Made by a program: the position numbers and the translations under genes. A stretch of DNA of 64,000 bases from Fibrobacter sp. UWR2. GTDB lineage: Bacteria; Fibrobacterota; Fibrobacteria; Fibrobacterales; Fibrobacteraceae. The stretch spans positions 186,001-250,000 of the forward strand of contig NZ_MWQE01000001.1 in assembly GCF_002210285.1 (NCBI RefSeq), given 5' to 3'. Position 1 is the stretch's first letter. Every line of letters begins with the position of its first letter. The notes under the pieces are model-generated. The model had not been told where the DNA came from and ran no database searches. It saw nothing but the letters and a program-made list of their open reading frames with translations. This document shows positions 59,176-64,000 of this stretch, in pieces.

Positions 59176-61272
59176 TTAGTATTTCCCGTACTTGTAGCCG
59201 TAACCATCGCTGTGGCTGTGTTCGTACTTGTTAATGACGAAACTGGCGTGAACATCGTTGTTGCCCTTGAGCAACTGCTTCATGCCGTCCTTGATGGCGT
59301 CAATACTGTGCTTGTTGTATTCGATGACCATGACAATCTGCGATGCGACGCGGCATGCAAGTGCGGCGTCGGTTACGAGCATGATAGGCGGCGTGTCGAC
59401 AATGATGAGGTCGTACTTCTTTTCCAATTCGTCGATAGTGCTTGTGTAGTGCTTGGAACCGAGCAGTTCGGAAGGGTTGCTCGGGACGTTTCCACAGGGG
59501 ATGATATCGAGGTTTTCGACTTCGGTGCTGCAAATGACCTCGTCGAGGGTTGCGTTGTGCAATAGGACCTGCGAAAGACCCTTGCCGCGCTTGATGCCGA
59601 ATTCCTTGTGCAGGCGGCCCTTGCGGAGGTCGGCGTCAATAAGGAGGACCTTCTTGCCAAGGCCGGCGCACAGGGCGGCAAGGTTAACCGAGATAAAGCT
59701 CTTGCCCACACCGGGGATAAGTCCGCTTACGCCGATAATCCTGCGCTGTCCGTCTTCCATGCTGAATTCGAGAGAACTGCGGAGGGCGCGCAACGATTCC
59801 ACTGCCACATCGTCGGGTTCGACAACGGCAAGCGGGCGCGTTCCCTTGGTTCCCTTCGGATTCCCCTTCGGGACTTTCGCGTAGACGCTGAATCCCGTTT
59901 CGCGTTCGATGAAGTTCGCGTCGCGGACTCCGCTGCTCAGTTTGCTCTTGATGGAGATTAATGCGAAACCGAACAAGAGCCCGATAAAGAGAGCGGCGGA
60001 GATGATTAGAGGTTTCTTGGGTTTTGCGGGGCGCAGGGCAGGTTCTGCAAAGTCGATGATACGGACTGAGCCGACTTCGCCTGCGGATACAAGCTTCAAC
60101 TGCTGGATGTTGTTGAGCATGGTTGTGTACATGATCTTGCTCATGTCCACTTCGTTTGTGAGCTTCAGGACTTCCTGCTGTGTGGAGGGAAGTTTCTTTG
60201 TCTCGTTATAGTTGCTGGCGAGTTCACGCTTCAGCGCGTTTTCCTGTTCCTCGAGAGTCTTAATGGTCGGGTGCTCCGGCTGGAACAGTCGGATGGCGCT
60301 CTGCTTCTTCTGCTGCAAATCGAGAAGGTTCTGCTGCAACTTGGTGCGTTTCTCGAGCACGAGGCGCGTTTCCGCATTGATATCGATGGAACCGACGCGG
60401 TTCCTGTAGGTGTTGTACTTCAGGAGCGAACTGTCCATCTGGGCCTTTACGTCGGGCAGCTGCTTTTCCAGGAATTCAAGGGTCTTCTGCGCTTCGGCGT
60501 TACGCTGTTCCACGTTCTGCCGCAGGTAGGTTGTCGCAATTTCGTTCAGGATGCTTGTTGCACGGTCCGGGTAGATGTCCTGGTAGCTGAATTCCAGGAT
60601 GCCGGTCTTTTTTCCACGTTCCTTCACTTTGAACTTGCTCTTGAACGAGGCGATGGCGTCGAGCCTTTCCATTTTCTGGAGTTTGAACTTCTGCTTGGGT
60701 TCGGCATCCATGTAGAAAACGTTGATCGTGACGGTGTCACCGGCATAGGGAGCCCTGCATGTCTGGCTTACGGTACATTCCAGGAATTTTTTCTTGTTGT
60801 GGTCTAGCAGGTAGTAGTGATTGCTGTCGATAACGACGGCATGCCAGGGGCCGGTTTCTTCGTCGGGAGGGAGTTTACTCCAGGGAACCTCGAAGGCGCT
60901 GAGTTCCATGCGACCTTCCTGGTGCAGAATCCTGTTGATCTTGCTTATGGGGGTCGCTTCGTATTGCAAGTGCATTTTTTCGACGGCTTCGCCGATAATC
61001 TGGCGGCTCATGATGAGCTCGATTTCTGTTTCGGCGGGGCTTGTTGTCGAGAAAAGGTTTCCGAGGCCGGCCATCATCCCGACGTTCTTGCCGTTTTTCG
61101 ATTCAATCTGTAGCAACGCATCGACCTTGTAGATAGGTCTAATCCACATGGCGACGAATACGCCGATAATTCCGGCTAGGATTAGGCACGGAACCATTAT
61201 CTGCCAGTTTTTGGCGATGTTCTTTAGAAGATCAAAAAGATCGGTTTCTTCTTTTTTCGATGACGAAGCCAT
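59176..61272 (-). CDS. Wzc-like polysaccharide co-polymerase with BY-kinase domain
   Basis: A 698-residue inner-membrane protein. TM1 is at about 33-52, followed by a periplasmic Wzz-type coiled-coil region with a PxxP-rich end (EPALRPAKPKKP) before TM2 near 425. The cytoplasmic kinase has Walker A SGLIPGVGKSFIS, Walker A' VLLIDADLRKGR and Walker B LIIVDTPP. The C-terminus carries a Tyr cluster (DGYGYKYGKY) for autophosphorylation. It controls chain length and export together with Wzy. GAGG lies 8 nt before the ATG. First gene of the minus-strand run. Confidence 0.92.
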   Translation of the reverse strand: MASSSKKEETDLFDLLKNIAKNWQIMVPCLILAGIIGVFVAMWIRPIYKVDALLQIESKNGKNVGMMAGLGNLFSTTSPAETEIELIMSRQIIGEAVEKMHLQYEATPISKINRILHQEGRMELSAFEVPWSKLPPDEETGPWHAVVIDSNHYYLLDHNKKKFLECTVSQTCRAPYAGDTVTINVFYMDAEPKQKFKLQKMERLDAIASFKSKFKVKERGKKTGILEFSYQDIYPDRATSILNEIATTYLRQNVEQRNAEAQKTLEFLEKQLPDVKAQMDSSLLKYNTYRNRVGSIDINAETRLVLEKRTKLQQNLLDLQQKKQSAIRLFQPEHPTIKTLEEQENALKRELASNYNETKKLPSTQQEVLKLTNEVDMSKIMYTTMLNNIQQLKLVSAGEVGSVRIIDFAEPALRPAKPKKPLIISAALFIGLLFGFALISIKSKLSSGVRDANFIERETGFSVYAKVPKGNPKGTKGTRPLAVVEPDDVAVESLRALRSSLEFSMEDGQRRIIGVSGLIPGVGKSFISVNLAALCAGLGKKVLLIDADLRKGRLHKEFGIKRGKGLSQVLLHNATLDEVICSTEVENLDIIPCGNVPSNPSELLGSKHYTSTIDELEKKYDLIIVDTPPIMLVTDAALACRVASQIVMVIEYNKHSIDAIKDGMKQLLKGNNDVHASFVINKYEHSHSDGYGYKYGKY

Positions 61273-61323
61273 TAGATAATCCTCAATGTTCTAAACACTT
61301 CTCCATAAATTAGAAAAAATTGC

Positions 61324-61329
61324 TAAAAT
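61324..61329 (+). promoter_or_regulatory. -10 element of the SppA-fusion gene
   Basis: TAAAAT ending 7 nt before ATG 61337 in AT-rich DNA; no ribosome-binding site and no clear -35. Confidence 0.4.
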
Positions 61330-61336
61330 ATTTGCA

Positions 61337-63625
61337 ATGAAAAAGTTGATTGCTATTGTCTTTACGGCTGTTTGTGCTTCTTTTGCCTACATTCCGGGCG
61401 AATCGGGCTTCGTTTCTCTTGACTATGGGCAGGGCGTCTTCGGGAACCCCGCCGGCCTATCTGCGTTCGATTCGAAAGGGGCCCTGCTTGGCTACCAGTA
61501 CGATAACGAGATTTCCGTTTTCCGTGCCGGAGTAAACCTCAATCGCGTGGGTGTCGGGTTTGACTACCGTACCGATGGAGAGCACTTCGACGAATCCCGC
61601 TGGAACCTCACGTATTCCTTCCCGATGTTCTCGCGTCTGCTATTTTCCGGTACGCGAGCCATGGCGTTCCGTAGCGCCGATTTCCAGGGTACGGAATGGG
61701 TGCTTGACCAGGGCTTTATCGTGCGCCCGACTTCGTTCTTCTCGCTTGGGTACATGTGCGAAAACCTGCTCTATTTGGGCCCGCAGTCGCAGGAACGCGT
61801 CCATAGCTTTGGTGCGACGCTCCGCCTGGGCAACCTCCTTGCGGTAAGTTACGACTGGGAAGATTTCGAGAAGCATAGGCTGCTCCTGGAAATGGGATTC
61901 TATGGGTTCCGTTTTGGTCTCCAGATGCCCCTTTATGGCGAAGATGAATGGCGCCTTACGGTATCCACGTCAATCGGTGGATACAACGATTTTGCTCTTA
62001 CATTCTTTGACGATTTCCTCCCGAAGCGCGGTGTGTGGGGCTTCCATTCAGCCCGCAATCCGAATGCATCCCGGTTTGCGCGTATCGTACGCGTACCCTT
62101 GAATACAGATGTCGTGGAAGTGGCGCAGGGCCTACCGTTCTTCGGAACGAAAAAGATAGGCATTGCCGAAGTGCGTAATTTGTTCGAACACCTGCTGCGC
62201 GATCCTGCGGCTGGCCTTGTCATTCTTGACTTCTCGGGGTATAGCGGCGATGTGGGTGTTTCTAGCGAAATCGACCGCATGGTGACGCAGCTTAGGGCGC
62301 GTGGCTCGAAGGTTGTCGCCTATATGGACGATATCCGCCCCTCCGTGCTCCTGGCGGCTTCGTCAGTGGACCGTGTTGTAGCCGAGCCTTCTGCTCACTT
62401 TGCCTGGCGCGGCCTAGGCGGCAATTCGCTCTACTACAAGGGATTTTTTGACAAGATTGGCGTGAAGGTGGAATTCCTGCGGCATGGTGCGTACAAGTCG
62501 GCCGTTGAACCGTATGTTGCCGATTCTATGTCGGTCGAGGCCCGCGAAAATAGGGAAGCCCTATACAAGGACTTGTGGCAGTCTCTGTCGGCCCGTATCG
62601 CGCTTCGTGGTGGCGGAAACTCTTACAGGAGGATGCAGCAGCTGGACTCGCTGGCCAAGGAGCCTATTGTCGCCGCGTCGGGTGCGGTGAAGGCGAATCT
62701 TGTCGATACGCTCCTCTATATCGATCAGGTTCCCGCCTATGCTCTCAAGACGTTCTTTGACCTGGATGCCCCGCAGGCGCGTTACAGTGACTGGTACCCG
62801 ACCGATCGCAAGGTGTTTTCTGAAAGCTGGCGCCGCCGTGCGAAAATCGCAGTGCTGAATATTGACGGAACGATTGACTCCGACATGGAACGCTACGCTT
62901 CCGAAGCTCTCCGCACGCTTCCCGGAAATGTCGCTGCCGTTATCTTGCGCATTTCCTCTCCGGGTGGTAGCGCCCTTGCTTCCGATAAGATTTGGGGAGC
63001 GGTCAAGGCTGTTCGTGGGCGTGAAATTCCCGTGGTTGCAAGTATAGGTAGTATGGGTGCCTCGGGGGCGTACTATATCGCGTGCGGTGCCGACAAGATT
63101 ATCGCCGAGCCCCACTCCATCGTGGGGAGTATCGGCATTTATGGCGGTAAGATCGATGCTACGGGCCTGCTGAGCAAACTGGGCGTACGTGCTGAACCGG
63201 TCAAGAGCCATGAGCATGCCGATGCGCAGACCTTCGCTCGCCCGTGGAGCGAATCCGAGAAGGCGGCTCTCCAGCAGTACATGGATGAGTTCTACGACCG
63301 CTTCGTCGGGATTGTCTCGGAACAGACCGGAGTCCCGAAGGCGACTGTCGATTCGGCGTATGGTGGCGGCCGCGTGTTCGTGGGTCAGAAGGCTCTCCAG
63401 TATGGACTTGTACAGGGGCTCGGCGGCATTGACCTTGCCATCAAGGAGGCGCGTACGCTTGCCGGTATCGGCGAAGGTCGCGAAATCGAACTTATCTCGC
63501 TTGCAACAGGTGATACCCGCCTCGTGACGGAACAGCCACTGCGTACCCTTGCGAATTTCTTTGACGATATCGGGCAGGTGAGCCTGTGGGCCATCGACCC
63601 GTTCTTGTGGAATATGGAACCCTGA
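61337..63625 (+). CDS. Beta-barrel-like domain fused to SppA-type (S49) signal peptide peptidase
   Basis: A 762-residue exported protein with signal peptide ([15 protein letters not shown]). Residues ~20-250 are rich in alternating aromatic/polar strands ([28 protein letters not shown]) and resemble an outer-membrane porin-type barrel. Residues ~255-760 form a full-length SppA: the first half carries the catalytic Lys387 in [11 protein letters not shown], the second the nucleophile Ser576 in [10 protein letters not shown], followed by [12 protein letters not shown]. Both dyad residues are kept, so it should be active. SppA degrades leftover signal peptides or periplasmic substrates. Confidence 0.87.
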   Translation: MKKLIAIVFTAVCASFAYIPGESGFVSLDYGQGVFGNPAGLSAFDSKGALLGYQYDNEISVFRAGVNLNRVGVGFDYRTDGEHFDESRWNLTYSFPMFSRLLFSGTRAMAFRSADFQGTEWVLDQGFIVRPTSFFSLGYMCENLLYLGPQSQERVHSFGATLRLGNLLAVSYDWEDFEKHRLLLEMGFYGFRFGLQMPLYGEDEWRLTVSTSIGGYNDFALTFFDDFLPKRGVWGFHSARNPNASRFARIVRVPLNTDVVEVAQGLPFFGTKKIGIAEVRNLFEHLLRDPAAGLVILDFSGYSGDVGVSSEIDRMVTQLRARGSKVVAYMDDIRPSVLLAASSVDRVVAEPSAHFAWRGLGGNSLYYKGFFDKIGVKVEFLRHGAYKSAVEPYVADSMSVEARENREALYKDLWQSLSARIALRGGGNSYRRMQQLDSLAKEPIVAASGAVKANLVDTLLYIDQVPAYALKTFFDLDAPQARYSDWYPTDRKVFSESWRRRAKIAVLNIDGTIDSDMERYASEALRTLPGNVAAVILRISSPGGSALASDKIWGAVKAVRGREIPVVASIGSMGASGAYYIACGADKIIAEPHSIVGSIGIYGGKIDATGLLSKLGVRAEPVKSHEHADAQTFARPWSESEKAALQQYMDEFYDRFVGIVSEQTGVPKATVDSAYGGGRVFVGQKALQYGLVQGLGGIDLAIKEARTLAGIGEGREIELISLATGDTRLVTEQPLRTLANFFDDIGQVSLWAIDPFLWNMEP

Positions 63626-63626
63626 T

Positions 63627-64000
63627 ATGCTCGCAATTGTCCTTACCGTCCTATGTTGCCTCTTCTTCTCGGCGTTCTGCTCCGTGACGGAGGCGTCGTT
63701 CTACAGTGTGCCGCCCGCGACGGTGGAGTTCTTGCAGAAGAACAAGAAGTTTACGGCGAAGTACCTCACGCACGTGAAGGATAACATCGATCGTTACATT
63801 GCCTCGGTGCTTATCGTGAATACGGTGGCGAATACTGTCGGTGCGTCGCTTGCCACGGCTCTCGCGGTAAAGCGCCTTTCCTCTACGGGAGCGATGGCAT
63901 TACCGATAATCCTTACCATCCTTATCCTGCTTTTCGGTGAAATTACGCCCAAGACGCTCGGAGTCAAGCAGGCCAAGACGTTTGCCCCGCTGGTCGCCGT
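63627..64000 (+). CDS. CNNM/CorC (DUF21)-family membrane protein, 3'-truncated
   Basis: The frame starts at ATG 63627, 1 bp after the SppA stop, and runs off the window (124 codons seen). The translation begins MLAIVLTVLCCLFFSAFCSVTEASFYSV, and later has DNIDRYIASVLIVNTVANT and FGEITPKTLG. These are the first helices and the conserved Glu/Pro motifs of the CNNM transmembrane domain found in HlyC/CorC proteins. Such proteins take part in Mg2+ or Co2+ transport; CBS and CorC domains would follow beyond the edge. Confidence 0.85.
   Translation, partial: MLAIVLTVLCCLFFSAFCSVTEASFYSVPPATVEFLQKNKKFTAKYLTHVKDNIDRYIASVLIVNTVANTVGASLATALAVKRLSSTGAMALPIILTILILLFGEITPKTLGVKQAKTFAPLVA

Noticed and set aside
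1-64000. tRNA, rRNA, insertion sequence, prophage or integrase
   Set aside because: No T-loop GTTCGA context with cloverleaf, no rRNA segment, and no transposase or integrase motifs were found in any plausible gene.

Overview
The window looks like a chromosome segment of a Fibrobacter species (Fibrobacterota, gut or rumen plant-fibre degraders). The evidence is two lipoproteins built from Fibrobacter succinogenes major paralogous (FISUMP) domains, a large lipoprotein resembling the Fibrobacter-specific family TIGR02171, several CotH-type lipoproteins, and secreted GH10-CBM6 and GH8 glycoside hydrolases with C-terminal sorting-like modules. No rRNA, tRNA, CRISPR array, transposase or prophage gene was seen.

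Layout. (1) 1-4883: 3' end of a GH10 xylanase with CBM6, an acyltransferase-3 membrane protein, and a GH8 endoglucanase, each followed by an intrinsic terminator. (2) 5016-8447: two BatA/BatB-like VWA membrane proteins flanking a convergent membrane protein with a degenerate GGDEF domain. (3) 8448-8855: 408 bp without a protein gene, holding a nested palindrome, a perfect 23-bp bidirectional terminator and a probable minus-strand structured small RNA. (4) 8856-18393: housekeeping genes in two runs: an M16-like lipoprotein, an exported unknown and TrmH; then MCE/MlaD, HPr, PTS enzyme I, a lytic transglycosylase and an EamA transporter. (5) 18474-24662: a LTD-CotH lipoprotein, an AT-richer minus-strand operon of DUF2589-like proteins with a zinc-ribbon protein, and an orphan RelB/DinJ-like antitoxin. 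(6) 24814-61272: a surface-polysaccharide locus. (7) 61337-64000: a beta-barrel-like/SppA fusion and a CNNM/CorC-type membrane protein running off the end.

The polysaccharide locus makes precursors (UDP-GlcA by Ugd, probably GDP-ManA by an AlgD homologue, UDP-Galf by Glf, and 4-amino-4,6-dideoxyhexose by a DegT/VioA-type aminotransferase). It has seven glycosyltransferases, including a WecF-like GT56, plus a Wzy-like polymerase, a Wzx flippase and a Wzc-like tyrosine autokinase. Two polysaccharide-lyase-type proteins (heparinase II/III and alginate-lyase-like) lie in it. Its most unusual part is 51991-57740, where an octopine-dehydrogenase-family enzyme and two ATP-grasp ligases sit with two aminotransferase-fold proteins and the GT56 gene, suggesting an amino-acid or opine-like substituent joined to an amino sugar. 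The locus is interrupted at 37880-46643 by four Fibrobacter-type lipoprotein genes with shared leader DNA. An initiating phosphoglycosyltransferase and a Wza exporter are not in the window.

Regulation. Many promoters show a TATATT-like -10. In several genes this lies only 6-9 nt before the ATG, with no ribosome-binding site, suggesting leaderless or near-leaderless transcripts.
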